Shown: positions 1-9,173, counted from the stretch's first letter. The stretch: 40,281 nucleotides of DNA from Bacteroidota bacterium (GCA_030017895.1 JASEGV010000022.1:1-40281), one strand, 5' to 3'. Notes: generated by a model not told the origin, from the sequence alone. A program made the numbers and translations.

Positions 1-29
1 TTTTATGGCAAAGATAATAAATATTTACG

Positions 30-125
30 TCATTTCATACTTAACTTAACACTAGATGATTTTTTCAAAATAAAACTTAATATTCCAAAAAACAATATTA
101 AACTAAATATTAAAATAGTTTCCAT
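30..125 (-). CDS. Candidate 31-residue single-pass membrane protein
   Basis: A short ORF reads ATG at 125 to TGA at 30. The predicted peptide starts METILIFSLILFFGILSF and ends in a basic, serine-rich tail (KKSSS...), which gives one hydrophobic helix of about 18 residues followed by positive charges, an N-out/C-in topology by the positive-inside rule. A purine-rich GAGGAT sits about 5 nt upstream of the ATG and would serve as a ribosome binding site. It lies 81 nt downstream of the double-GAF kinase on the same strand, so it may be the last gene of that transcript or the first gene of an operon continuing off the left edge. I recognise no family. Tiny subunits such as KdpF have this general shape, but there is no specific match. 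The ORF could also be chance in AT-rich DNA. Confidence 0.35.
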   Translation of the reverse strand: METILIFSLILFFGILSFILKKSSSVKLSMK

Positions 126-206
126 ACTTATCCTCATTAATCAACATTTGTAATATCCTGATGAATAAATAATAATTCTTTAACTAGTGCATCCAACTGA
201 ATCGGA

Positions 207-1985
207 TTAACTATCAGATTTTTTGATAGTAAATTTAAAAATACTCCCCTTGCCGTATTCGCTTTCGATCCAAATTTTACCTTTGTGTGCTTCAATTATT
301 TCGCGACAAATCCACAAACCTAACCCTGTGCCTTTGATATGTTTAGAATCCGGTTCATCAACACGGGAAAACTTTTGAAATAATTTGTCCTGATACTCAG
401 GTTTAATTCCGATACCCTCATCGGAGATAATAAACAGAATTTCATCTCCATCCTGCTCAACCACGTTGATAGCTACCTTTCCACCTGCCGGTGAATATTT
501 TATAGCATTTGATAGAAGATTTTGAACAACCTGCCTGAGCTTCGGATGGTCTCCCTTAATAAACGACGCATTCGGATCGATATTGTAAGTGATAGTATGC
601 CTATTTGATGTTCGCACAGAAACCAATGCATCCTGAATAAGCCGTTCAACATTCACAACTTTGAAAGCAATACTCACTTGCCCCGATTCGATGCGGGTAA
701 TCGACAAAGTATCTTCGGCTAATTGGTTCAACCGGTTGGCTTGAGTTACGATGAGTTGCATATATTCCTTAAAGCGTGGATTATTCTGAATATCTTCGTT
801 TTTCAAGAGTGCTTTACCAGCGAGGATGATGCTTGATAATGGAGACCTGAAATCGTGCGAAACGATGCTTATAAATTCCGATTTCAAGGTATCTAATTCT
901 GTAAGTTTTTGATTGGCAAATTTTATCTCTTCGTAGAGTTTGGCATTCGCAATAGCACTGGCAATCTGGTCGCACAAAGTTTGTAAAACAAGCACGTCCA
1001 TTTCATCGAACGCGAACATTTTTTTGTCCTCGATATTCAACACCCCAACCAGCATTGCACCAACCTTGATAGGCAAAGCAAGTTCGGAACGCGTATTGTG
1101 GTTTTCAATTGATTTATATCGTGGGTCCTGCGCAACATCGTTTGCCAATATATATTCGCCATGCTTGGCTACCCATCCGATTATACCCTCACCGATATTT
1201 TGAGTGTAATCGCCCGGAAGCAGATCTAAATAATTACCTGAATGAGCTTTCAATATCAAATCGGAATTTTCTTCGGAAAGTAAAAACAGGGTTACGTCGA
1301 AGTAATTAAAATTTTGTTGTATTGCCTCAGCAGTCGAAACCAACAAATCATCAATATCGAGTGTCGAGTTCAATATTTTTGATATTTCGTTTGTCGATTC
1401 GATTTGAGTTATACGTTTTTTCGCATCTTCAACAAAATTTGCATTTTTAAGCGATACAGCTATTTGCAGACCATACAATTGTGCAATCACCAAATCGTCC
1501 TCGGTGTAATTATCTTCGTTCACCGAGCCAAATATTAAAGCGCCAACCTGATCTTGACCGCTTCTAATAGGAACCGCAAGAAAACTTTTTATACCGAACT
1601 CTTCAAACTTTCCCTCAAACGAATTACTATGTCCTACACATTTTTTAGCATTACAAATTACCGGCGATTGATTCCTTATTACCCAACCAGGTAAACCTTC
1701 TTCTACGCTAAAGTAAGTTTCATTTAATCCGGTTGCATCAGCAATTGGCGAAAGTGTTACAATACTATAAAACGTATGGACAGGACTTAAATATGCAAGT
1801 GATAATACATCGAATTCCATTAACCATTTAGATTCCTTCCGTAAGATATCATATATCTCGGCACGGTTGCCGACAGCATCTATTTGAAGAGTTATCTCGA
1901 TCAGTGTATTTAACCTTTGAGTTAAACCATATCCTTTGATAAGCTTATTATCTTCTAATACAGATTTTTTATTTTTTGTTTTCAT
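207..1985 (-). CDS. Double-GAF sensor histidine kinase (cytosolic)
   Basis: A 592-residue sensor kinase with no membrane segment or signal peptide, so it should act in the cytosol. Two GAF-type domains lie at about residues 40-185 and 205-352. A short coiled linker leads to a HisKA dimerisation domain with phospho-accepting His377 (SIVSHDFRSPL), then an HATPase domain with N box (NLLSNAIKYSP, about 490-499), G1 box DEGIGI (522-527) and G2 box GTGLGL (552-557). All catalytic boxes are intact, so it should autophosphorylate. The ligand of the GAF domains cannot be read from sequence. The start codon lies 1 nt after the purM stop, so the two genes are probably co-transcribed. No response regulator gene is adjacent, so its partner is unknown (an orphan kinase in this window). 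Confidence 0.9.
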   Translation of the reverse strand: MKTKNKKSVLEDNKLIKGYGLTQRLNTLIEITLQIDAVGNRAEIYDILRKESKWLMEFDVLSLAYLSPVHTFYSIVTLSPIADATGLNETYFSVEEGLPGWVIRNQSPVICNAKKCVGHSNSFEGKFEEFGIKSFLAVPIRSGQDQVGALIFGSVNEDNYTEDDLVIAQLYGLQIAVSLKNANFVEDAKKRITQIESTNEISKILNSTLDIDDLLVSTAEAIQQNFNYFDVTLFLLSEENSDLILKAHSGNYLDLLPGDYTQNIGEGIIGWVAKHGEYILANDVAQDPRYKSIENHNTRSELALPIKVGAMLVGVLNIEDKKMFAFDEMDVLVLQTLCDQIASAIANAKLYEEIKFANQKLTELDTLKSEFISIVSHDFRSPLSSIILAGKALLKNEDIQNNPRFKEYMQLIVTQANRLNQLAEDTLSITRIESGQVSIAFKVVNVERLIQDALVSVRTSNRHTITYNIDPNASFIKGDHPKLRQVVQNLLSNAIKYSPAGGKVAINVVEQDGDEILFIISDEGIGIKPEYQDKLFQKFSRVDEPDSKHIKGTGLGLWICREIIEAHKGKIWIESEYGKGSIFKFTIKKSDS

Positions 1986-1986
1986 A

Positions 1987-2991
1987 CTAATTACTGATTT
2001 TTACCTGTCCGATATTTATCGGTTGCTCATTGATATTAATTAATTTTTGTTGAATATTTTCTGCCCCTGTTTTTGATGCTACTATCACTAATCCAATTCC
2101 TAAATTAAATGTGCGACGCATTTCTTCCTCGGGAATCTCTCCGAGTCGCTGCATCAAATTAAAAATCGGATATCTATCCCACCCGAACCAATCAATCTCC
2201 AATTCCAATCCCTTCGGAATCAGACGCATAGTATTATTTTTTATTCCACCACCGGTTATATGGGCGATTGCGTGAACATCAGATAAATCTTTTATTTCTT
2301 TTATCGGATTTAAATACGAACGATGAGTTGTTAAAAGGCAATCACCTAATCGCATTCCTAAATCATCAATGAAATCGTCAATTTCATATTTTTCGAACAA
2401 GACCGAACGTGCAAGCGAGTAACCATTGGTATGCAAACCCGTTGAAGGGAGTCCAATCAGAACATCTCCGTCTTTTACTTTTTTACCGTTGATAATTTTT
2501 GCTTTTTCTACAATACCGAGAATTGTTCCTGCCAAGTCGTATTCATCTTCGTGATAGATGCCGGGCATCTCGGCAGTTTCGCCGCCAATCAAGGCACAGT
2601 TATTTTCGCGGCAGGCTTTAACCAAGCCATCCATAATTTGCTCGCCAACCTGTTGATTTAATTTTCCAGCAGCGTAATAATCAAGGAAGAATAAAGGTGT
2701 GGCCCCGCATACTGAAATATCGTTCACACAATGATTTACCAAATCTTGTCCGATTGTGTCATGCTTGTTCAACATAAAGGCAATTTTTAGCTTCGTCCCA
2801 ACACCATCGACACTTGAAACTAATACAGGATGTTTATAATTTTCAAACTTCGCATCATAGAAAGCGCCGAACAAGCCGATATCAGAAAGAACTAATTTTG
2901 AAAAGGTTGACCGGGCTTTGAGTTTGAGTTTATTTACAAACTCGTCGCCTGCATCAATGCTAACTCCGGCAGATTTATATGTTTTGGACAA
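1987..2991 (-). CDS. purM: Phosphoribosylformylglycinamidine cyclo-ligase (AIR synthetase)
   Basis: Catalyses ATP-dependent ring closure of FGAM to aminoimidazole ribonucleotide, the fifth step of purine synthesis, in the cytosol. At 334 residues it has the usual family length. The N-terminus carries the typical YKSAGVSIDAGDEFV opening. The conserved glycine/aspartate-rich ATP-binding segment GQDLVNHCVNDISVCGA lies at about residues 81-97, and GGETAEMPGIY follows near residue 137. The gene is transcribed away from the FAH-family gene across a 118-bp AT-rich gap that must hold both promoters. No other pur genes are nearby. Downstream, the double-GAF kinase follows after 1 nt. Confidence 0.96.
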   Translation of the reverse strand: MSKTYKSAGVSIDAGDEFVNKLKLKARSTFSKLVLSDIGLFGAFYDAKFENYKHPVLVSSVDGVGTKLKIAFMLNKHDTIGQDLVNHCVNDISVCGATPLFFLDYYAAGKLNQQVGEQIMDGLVKACRENNCALIGGETAEMPGIYHEDEYDLAGTILGIVEKAKIINGKKVKDGDVLIGLPSTGLHTNGYSLARSVLFEKYEIDDFIDDLGMRLGDCLLTTHRSYLNPIKEIKDLSDVHAIAHITGGGIKNNTMRLIPKGLELEIDWFGWDRYPIFNLMQRLGEIPEEEMRRTFNLGIGLVIVASKTGAENIQQKLININEQPINIGQVKISN

Positions 2992-3109
2992 TATTAAAAT
3001 GAATAATTATGAATTTTACTAAACTCAATTAAACATTATTTATGTAAAAATGCAAAATTGCACAATAACCAATTTGTGAGTATATTTTTAATAAATTTTA
3101 TTAAATACT
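2992..3109. promoter_or_regulatory. Divergent intergenic region between purM and the FAH operon
   Basis: This 118-bp AT-rich gap separates two divergent transcription units, so both promoters should lie here. No Shine-Dalgarno is visible before the plus-strand ATG at 3110. A TTTG near 3072 and a TAAATTTT further on loosely resemble Bacteroidota -33/-7 boxes, but the spacer is too short to call a promoter. I see no riboswitch-like fold. Confidence 0.4.
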
Positions 3110-3778
3110 ATGAAAACTGTAACTATACGCAAGACTAAAGAGCAAATTCCCGTCGGGACAATAATTTGCATCGGACGCAACTACATTGAACACGCAAAAG
3201 AGATGCAAGCTGACATACCCGATAAACCGGTTATTTTTCTAAAACCGCCATCTGCAATAATTTATAACGACGATAATATTATAATCCCAAATATATCCAA
3301 CGAAATGCATCACGAAGTCGAGTTGGTTGTTGTGATTGGTAAAGGCGGCAAAAGCATCCCTGCATCCGAGGCAAATTCACACATATTAGGTTATGCTGTT
3401 GGACTCGATATGACGCTTCGTGATGTTCAAGCAGAAGCCAAGAAAAAAGGATTACCCTGGACTGTTGCGAAAGGATTCGATACATCAGCGCCGATTTCAG
3501 AAGTTTTGTTAAAAGACGAAATTCCTGAACCACACAACCTGAATTTAGTTTGCCGTGTGAATGGCAACGTCCGGCAACAATCGAACACTGATAAAATGAT
3601 TTTCAGCGTTCATAAATTGATTGAATATATTTCTTCAATAATTACACTTGATCGGGGCGATCTCATCTACACAGGTACACCTGAAGGTGTGAGCCAGGTT
3701 AATAACGGCGATACAATCGAAGCCGAACTTGCAGGTTACATCAAAATCACTCACAATGTTAAATCAGAAACAAAGTAG
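3110..3778 (+). CDS. Fumarylacetoacetate hydrolase-family protein (acylpyruvase/decarboxylase-like)
   Basis: A 222-residue single-domain FAH-family enzyme. Known relatives hydrolyse acylpyruvates, decarboxylate oxaloacetate (FAHD1 type) or act on carboxymethyl-hydroxymuconate in aromatic degradation. The exact substrate cannot be told from sequence. Visible family marks are ICIGRNYIEHAKEM at about 19-32, KPPSAI at 45-50, the metal ligands Glu69 and Glu71 (HHEVELVVV) and Asp100 (GLDMTLRD), the catalytic-region lysine Lys121 (VAKGFDTSAP), and a C-terminal YTGTPEGV loop. It is the first gene of a plus-strand operon, with the M23 peptidase starting 5 nt after its stop. Nothing in the neighbourhood suggests a degradation pathway, so a housekeeping oxaloacetate/acylpyruvate role is more likely (inference). 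Confidence 0.9.
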   Translation: MKTVTIRKTKEQIPVGTIICIGRNYIEHAKEMQADIPDKPVIFLKPPSAIIYNDDNIIIPNISNEMHHEVELVVVIGKGGKSIPASEANSHILGYAVGLDMTLRDVQAEAKKKGLPWTVAKGFDTSAPISEVLLKDEIPEPHNLNLVCRVNGNVRQQSNTDKMIFSVHKLIEYISSIITLDRGDLIYTGTPEGVSQVNNGDTIEAELAGYIKITHNVKSETK

Positions 3779-3783
3779 TTTTA

Positions 3784-6072
3784 ATGATCAAAAATTTTTC
3801 TATCTATATATTTGTTCTCATATTTGCTTGTGCTCTTTTATTTTTTGGTTTCTTCTCTCCGTCAGAAAACAAAAACGAACCAGCGATTCCATCTTCTCCG
3901 AATGCAATAAATGAAATTTACGATAAGTTCGATTCGTTTACTTCCGATGCGGAAAAATATATTTGGCCCACAGATGCAAGCAACCGAGTTACATCCTCGT
4001 TCGCAGAATTCAGAAACAATCACTTTCACGGCGGTATCGATGTAAGCACGAATAAAAAAACCGGATTCAGGGTATTCGCATCGCGCGAAGGTTACGTTGC
4101 ACGAATCCGTATAATGCCCGATGGTTACGGGAAAATGCTTTATGTAAAACATCCCGACGGTTACTATACTACTTACGCTCACCTTAAAACCTTCAACAAC
4201 GAAATCAACGAGTTTGTGCAAGAAGCACAATACAAACTGCAATCGTTTTACATCGACATTATGCTTGACCCTGAAATAATGCCTGTCAGAAGTGGCGATG
4301 TTATTGCCTACACGGGTGACACAGGTGCAGGTCCCCCGCATTTACATTTTGAAATACGGGATGAAAATCTGAATCCCGTTAATCCGTTTTTATTTCAAAA
4401 CTTATACATTAGCGACAATCGTCCTCCTATAATTAAGAAAATTTTTGTAGCACCAGCTGGAATGAATTCGGAAGTTTTCGGAAAAATTACTCCTTACTTT
4501 TATAACAACCGAAACCGTGGTGGCATAAATTTAACAATCGCACAAACCATTCCGGTATCGGGCGATGTCCGCTTGGGAATCGAAGCGATTGATTTAGCTA
4601 ACGAAGCTTCGAACCGATCGGGAATTTACAGCATCGAATTAATGCTGAACGACAGCTTAATCTACAAGGTAAAATTCGACCGCTTCCCCGACGCAGAAGC
4701 AAAACAAATTTTGCTCCATTATGATTTGCAAATGTTATACGCGGGCGATGGACAATTTCAAAAACTTTATGTTGAAGAAGGAAACCTTCTCCCTATTTAC
4801 AATCGTATGCCTTACGGAAGCGGTATTATTAAAACTGAAACTATGCAGGAAGGGTTGTACACATTTAAGATTTCTGTAAAAGATTTCTCGGATAACGAAA
4901 CTACACTCGAAGGAAAAATTTTAATCAGCCGGAAACCTGATATCCAAATTCAAAATATTTTAGATGGTCAACTCACTTTAACAGGAAGTAATCTTAATTC
5001 CATCGAGCAGATTTTGGTTTTCGGTAAATCGTCAGGTCAGGCGAATTGGAAACGGCACACGATACATAACGGACTTTTAAAAAGGAACGGTCCAAATATT
5101 ATGTTACCTTTCGATGTAAATAAATATGCTATCTTGAAAATTGTTGCTGAAAACAAGTTCGGTATTGATTCGCCGCCTGTTTATCACTTCAACCGTAAAT
5201 TCGATGGGGGTAATTACAATAATATCAAAATCGTTCGCGAACACTTTCAGGATTTTATTAATCTAACAATTACAACTGCCGGCTATTTCACAGATGTTCC
5301 TGTAGTTCAAATTTTGGAAGGAACTAAATCTAATTCCATCCAACTAAAAGCAGTAGAATTGAATAAATACAGCGGTTCATTCATTCCCGATATTTCACAT
5401 TGGGGGGGGAAATTCATCAAAGTTAAAGCCGAAGTTAATGGTAAATTTGTAGAATTATCTGAAACCTTTTTTCTCTATCCGATTGCACCCAACAAATCGG
5501 ATGAGTTCTCAATTGCTAACGGTAATTTAAAAATCGCTTTCGATTCGGGAGCTGTGTTCAAACCACTTTTCGTTACACTCGATTCAGCATTTTCTGAAGG
5601 CAGAACAGTTTACTCACTCAACCCTCAGGATGTTCTATTGAATAAAGGAATCAGAGTTTCAATGAAATCGAACAATCCAAACGATGCGTTGTATATTGTC
5701 AGGAAAAGAGATTGGGTTTTTCAAAACAAATCGGCAAACAGTAATTTTCTTACAACTACACTCACTCGCACGCTAACGGATGTAGGTTTGTTTGAAGATG
5801 GCACCAAGCCATTCATCAGCAACTTAAAACTACGAACACGAAATCGAAGACCATCAATCGCATTTCGATTCGGCGATGTTATGTCGGGGATTGATTATAA
5901 GAATTTTAGAATGTATATAAATAACGATTTAATAATACCAGAAATCGAAGGTAGCCGACTATGGTATGATGCCAACAATCCTTTACCAAAGGGAAATCAT
6001 ACGCTACGAATCGACATATCCGACAAAGCAGGAAACCAAAACGAATTTGTAACTAATTTCAGAGTTAAATAA
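3784..6072 (+). CDS. Membrane-anchored M23 (LytM-type) peptidase with long C-terminal beta-rich region
   Basis: A 762-residue envelope protein. Residues about 5-24 form a hydrophobic anchor or signal segment, so the rest lies in the periplasm. The M23 domain spans about 60-200, with zinc ligands His82 and Asp86 (HGGID) and His186/His188 (PHLHFEIRD), as in peptidoglycan endopeptidases and lysostaphin. All four catalytic-motif residues are present, so it should be active. An unusual insert of about 25 residues rich in charged helix formers sits at 138-165, between the two halves of the domain. Residues about 205-762 look like successive beta-sandwich segments; the last (about 690-762, near ...GNHTLRIDISDKAGN) resembles an Ig-like domain. 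The stop codon shares one base with the valS start (TAATG), so translation is coupled. Confidence 0.88.
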   Translation: MIKNFSIYIFVLIFACALLFFGFFSPSENKNEPAIPSSPNAINEIYDKFDSFTSDAEKYIWPTDASNRVTSSFAEFRNNHFHGGIDVSTNKKTGFRVFASREGYVARIRIMPDGYGKMLYVKHPDGYYTTYAHLKTFNNEINEFVQEAQYKLQSFYIDIMLDPEIMPVRSGDVIAYTGDTGAGPPHLHFEIRDENLNPVNPFLFQNLYISDNRPPIIKKIFVAPAGMNSEVFGKITPYFYNNRNRGGINLTIAQTIPVSGDVRLGIEAIDLANEASNRSGIYSIELMLNDSLIYKVKFDRFPDAEAKQILLHYDLQMLYAGDGQFQKLYVEEGNLLPIYNRMPYGSGIIKTETMQEGLYTFKISVKDFSDNETTLEGKILISRKPDIQIQNILDGQLTLTGSNLNSIEQILVFGKSSGQANWKRHTIHNGLLKRNGPNIMLPFDVNKYAILKIVAENKFGIDSPPVYHFNRKFDGGNYNNIKIVREHFQDFINLTITTAGYFTDVPVVQILEGTKSNSIQLKAVELNKYSGSFIPDISHWGGKFIKVKAEVNGKFVELSETFFLYPIAPNKSDEFSIANGNLKIAFDSGAVFKPLFVTLDSAFSEGRTVYSLNPQDVLLNKGIRVSMKSNNPNDALYIVRKRDWVFQNKSANSNFLTTTLTRTLTDVGLFEDGTKPFISNLKLRTRNRRPSIAFRFGDVMSGIDYKNFRMYINNDLIIPEIEGSRLWYDANNPLPKGNHTLRIDISDKAGNQNEFVTNFRVK

Positions 6073-8801
6073 TGGCACAACTATCAAAAACATATTCTCC
6101 AAAAGAAGCCGAAGAAAAATGGTATCCTTACTGGGAAAAGCATAATTTATTTCACGCAAAAGCAAATCCTGATAAAAAGCCGTACACAATTGTAATCCCG
6201 CCACCGAACATCACTGGCATTTTAACTATGGGACACGTTTTGAATAACACAATTCAAGATGTGTTTGTACGTTGGAAACGAATGCAGGGTTACGAAACTC
6301 TGTGGATGCCGGGAACCGACCACGCAGGTATCGCAACACAAAACGTTGTAGAAAAATCTTTGTTGAAGGAAGGTAAAACCCGACACGATTTAGGGAGAGA
6401 TAAATTTGTAGAGCTTGTGTGGAAGTGGAAAGAACAATACGGCAGAACGATCATTAAACAGTTGAAAAAATTAGGCACTTCGTGCGATTGGGAACGTGAG
6501 CGCTTTACTATGGATGAAGGACTTTCCGAAGCTGTTCAGGAAGTTTTCATCCGGCTTTACAACAAAGGTTTAATCTACAGGGGAAAATACATAATCAACT
6601 GGTGCCCGAAAGACCACACAGCAATCAGCGACGACGAGGTAAACCACATCGAACAAAACGGACATTTGTGGTTTATAAAATATCCGATTGTTAATTCAAC
6701 TGATTTTGCAATTGTTGCAACAACACGTCCTGAAACTATGTTGGGCGATACCGCAGTTGCAGTAAATCCGAACGACGAGAGGTACAAACATTTAATTGGA
6801 AAAAATGTTTCGCTACCATTGACCGACAGAGTAATTCCGATAATTGCAGACGATTTTGTCGATCCGCAGTTTGGAACCGGAATGGTAAAAGTAACTCCCG
6901 CCCACGACCCCAACGATTATTGGATCGGTCAGCGGCACAATTTAGAGCAGATAAACATTTTCGATATCTCTGCAAACCTGAATGAGAATACACCGATTAA
7001 ATATCAGAAGAAAGATCGTTTTGATGTACGCCGTGAAGTCGTAAAAGATTTAGAATCGCTTGGACTCTTACTTAAGATTGAACCACATACAAATGCAGTC
7101 GGTAGATGTTACCGCTGCGACACAATCATTGAGCCATATCTTTCCGACCAGTGGTTTGTAAAAATGAAACCGCTTGCCGAACCGGCACTCAAGGTCGTTT
7201 TAGACGGAACTATTAAATTCCATCCCGACCGATGGGTAAAAGTTTACAAACACTGGATGATAAACATACGCGATTGGTGCATATCGCGCCAACTTTGGTG
7301 GGGACACCGTATTCCTGTTTGGTACTGCGTAGGCGATGTAGAATGTAAGCTCGAATGCAAACAACCAATTGCTTCGAAAACAAAACCTGAAAAGTGTCCG
7401 CATTGTGGTTCCACAAATCTTAAACAGGACGAGGATGTGCTTGACACTTGGGCTTCATCGTGGCTTTGGCCCCTCTCAACCTTGGGTTGGCCTAAAGATA
7501 ATGAAGACCTGCGATATTTTTATGCAACGGATACACTCGTTACCGGACCCGACATAATTTTCTTCTGGGTTGCTCGTATGATAATGGCAGGAATGGAATT
7601 TGCGAAAGACGTTCTGCTTCCAGACGGTTCACCGCGAAAAGAAGATAAATATATCGTTCCATTCCACGATGTTTATTTCACGAGTATAATACGCGATGCG
7701 CAAGGCAGAAAGATGAGCAAGTCGCTTGGCAACTCCCCCGACCCGCTTGATGTTATAGCTGAGTACGGAGCCGACGCACTGCGATTTACGGTTCTCTATC
7801 TCGCACCACTGGGACAGGATGTTTTATATTCAAATGAGAAATGCGAGCTTGGAAGAAACTTTGCCAACAAGATTTGGAATGCCGGACGGTTTCTGCAAAT
7901 GAACGCAAGCCAAATTTCGGATTTCGGATTTCGGATTTCGGATATTTTTGATAAAACTCAACTTGACCTTGCAGACAGATGGATACTATCTCGTTTGAAT
8001 TCGACTGTCCTCGAATTAAATAAAGATCTAGATAATTTTTACATTAACGATGCAACCAAGATTCTGTATGACTTCATCTGGCACGACTACTGCAACTGGT
8101 ACGTTGAGATGATTAAAACACGTTTGTATGGTACAGAACCTGATGATGTTAAGAAAGCAGTTCTTAGCCGTGCGATTTTCATTTATGAACAGGCATTGAA
8201 GCTTTTACATCCTTTTATGCCATTTCTTTCCGAAGAAATCTGGCAGAACCTCGCAGAACGAAAAGATGGTGAGAGCATAATGATATCACCATTCCCGACT
8301 GTCGATGAGAAATGGATTGACAAGGAAACAGAAGCTGACGGATTGTTTATGCAGAATGTCGTGAATGCAGTTCGTACAGTGCGCGGCGAACTTGACGTGC
8401 CACCATCGAAGGAAATAAATATTATAATGAATTTCCACGACACCGAGAAAGAAAAGCACTTGCAAAAATACGAAAGCTACCTGAAGCGATTAACAAGAAC
8501 AAAAGAAGTCTCACTTCTAAAAGACTCACAGAAACCAAAACACTCTGCCAGCGCTGTTGTTGATAATGTTGAAATTTTTATACCTTTAGAAGGATTGATT
8601 AACTTAGAAGCCGAATGTGAGCGGATACAGAGAGAAATAGACCGCGTTCGTGGACTTTATAATAGCACTGAAAATAAACTTGCCAACGAAAGCTTTGTGT
8701 CCAAAGCCCCCAAAGAAGTTGTCGAGCACGAGCGGAATAAATTAGAAAGCTTTAAGACTACGCTGCAAAAGCTTGAGAAGAATTTGGAGAGTATAAGCTG
8801 A
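6072..8801 (+). CDS. valS: Valyl-tRNA synthetase
   Basis: A class I synthetase (909 residues) that charges tRNA-Val and edits threonine. Seen: the nucleotide-binding signature PPPNITGILTMGH at 43-55, the editing domain around 190-350, a cysteine-rich insert (CKLECK...CPHCG) near 425-450, KMSKS at 547-551, the anticodon-binding domain after about 650, and a C-terminal coiled-coil arm from about 845. Length is normal for the long bacterial form. Two oddities: the first His of the HIGH motif is Thr52 (codon ACT), and four perfect ATTTCGG heptamers at 7914-7941 encode part of the variable linker before the anticodon-binding domain. It is the last gene of the FAH-M23-valS operon. Its final 27 bases are repeated at 9613-9639. 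Confidence 0.96.
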   Translation: MAQLSKTYSPKEAEEKWYPYWEKHNLFHAKANPDKKPYTIVIPPPNITGILTMGHVLNNTIQDVFVRWKRMQGYETLWMPGTDHAGIATQNVVEKSLLKEGKTRHDLGRDKFVELVWKWKEQYGRTIIKQLKKLGTSCDWERERFTMDEGLSEAVQEVFIRLYNKGLIYRGKYIINWCPKDHTAISDDEVNHIEQNGHLWFIKYPIVNSTDFAIVATTRPETMLGDTAVAVNPNDERYKHLIGKNVSLPLTDRVIPIIADDFVDPQFGTGMVKVTPAHDPNDYWIGQRHNLEQINIFDISANLNENTPIKYQKKDRFDVRREVVKDLESLGLLLKIEPHTNAVGRCYRCDTIIEPYLSDQWFVKMKPLAEPALKVVLDGTIKFHPDRWVKVYKHWMINIRDWCISRQLWWGHRIPVWYCVGDVECKLECKQPIASKTKPEKCPHCGSTNLKQDEDVLDTWASSWLWPLSTLGWPKDNEDLRYFYATDTLVTGPDIIFFWVARMIMAGMEFAKDVLLPDGSPRKEDKYIVPFHDVYFTSIIRDAQGRKMSKSLGNSPDPLDVIAEYGADALRFTVLYLAPLGQDVLYSNEKCELGRNFANKIWNAGRFLQMNASQISDFGFRISDIFDKTQLDLADRWILSRLNSTVLELNKDLDNFYINDATKILYDFIWHDYCNWYVEMIKTRLYGTEPDDVKKAVLSRAIFIYEQALKLLHPFMPFLSEEIWQNLAERKDGESIMISPFPTVDEKWIDKETEADGLFMQNVVNAVRTVRGELDVPPSKEINIIMNFHDTEKEKHLQKYESYLKRLTRTKEVSLLKDSQKPKHSASAVVDNVEIFIPLEGLINLEAECERIQREIDRVRGLYNSTENKLANESFVSKAPKEVVEHERNKLESFKTTLQKLEKNLESIS
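7914..7941 (+). repeat. Four perfect tandem ATTTCGG heptamers inside valS
   Basis: Four uninterrupted copies at 7914-7920, 7921-7927, 7928-7934 and 7935-7941 encode ISDFGFRISD within a linker that is variable among valyl-tRNA synthetases. Because the unit is 7 bp, gain or loss of one copy would shift the frame of an essential gene; only changes of three units keep it. Confidence 0.95.
8775..8801. repeat. 27-bp direct repeat, copy 1 (3' end of valS)
   Basis: The last 27 bases of valS, stop codon included, recur exactly at 9613-9639. The two copies bracket the toxin-antitoxin genes. This arrangement resembles an attachment-site duplication at the 3' end of a gene, but no integrase lies between the copies. 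Confidence 0.9.
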
Positions 8802-8813
8802 CATAATATTTTC

Positions 8814-8835
8814 TTGGACAGTTGATTCTGTCCAG
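8814..8835. terminator. Short hairpin after valS, possible terminator or operator
   Basis: GGACAG (8816-8821) pairs with CTGTCC (8828-8833) around the loop TTGATT, extended by a T-A pair and a T-G wobble. It lies 14 nt after the valS stop and about 42 nt before the antitoxin start. There is no T run behind it, so an intrinsic terminator is doubtful. As a palindrome upstream of a Phd-type antitoxin it could equally be the operator bound for autoregulation (inference). Confidence 0.4.
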
Positions 8836-8876
8836 AATTATATCTATATTCCTTTAAACAAGAAATGAGATAAACT

Positions 8877-9173
8877 ATGAGTACAATAACATTACCAGTA
8901 ACTGAAGCAAAACAACGATTTACCGAGCTTGTTAAAGGCGCCGAAGAATCGTTCGACCGTTATCTAGTTACGAAAAATGGCAAGGATGCCGCTGTGATAC
9001 TAAGTGCTGAAGAATATGAAAACTTGCTGGAGACGCTTGATATATTAGCTAATAAAAAAGAAGTTCGCGCTATCGCGGAAGGTTCAGCGCAAGTAAAGCG
9101 TGGAGAAACTTTGTCGCTAAGTAAATACTTGGCAAGTAAGAAAAAAACACATAAAGGGAACAACAAATTTTGA
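8877..9173 (+). CDS. Phd/YefM-family antitoxin
   Basis: The 98-residue N-terminal part follows the Phd/YefM pattern: a short first strand (TITLPVTEAKQRFTELVK), then VTKNGKDAAVILSAEEYENLLETLD. The N-terminal domain of this family dimerises and binds its own promoter, and the C-terminal tail wraps the toxin. Here the tail is lysine-rich and likely disordered until bound. The stop codon overlaps the downstream toxin start by 3 bases (TTGA), the usual tight coupling of these modules. Expected role: neutralise the adjacent RelE-type toxin and repress the operon. The hairpin at 8814-8835 is a candidate operator. Confidence 0.9.
   Translation: MSTITLPVTEAKQRFTELVKGAEESFDRYLVTKNGKDAAVILSAEEYENLLETLDILANKKEVRAIAEGSAQVKRGETLSLSKYLASKKKTHKGNNKF

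Noticed and set aside
3069-3105. Bacteroidota-type -33/-7 promoter before the FAH gene
   Set aside because: TTTG and TAAATTTT are present but separated by about 15 nt, shorter than the usual spacer, and the region is so AT-rich that chance matches are expected.
3862-4341. 159-codon minus-strand open frame
   Set aside because: Antisense to the M23 peptidase domain, where the plus-strand frame has clear catalytic motifs.
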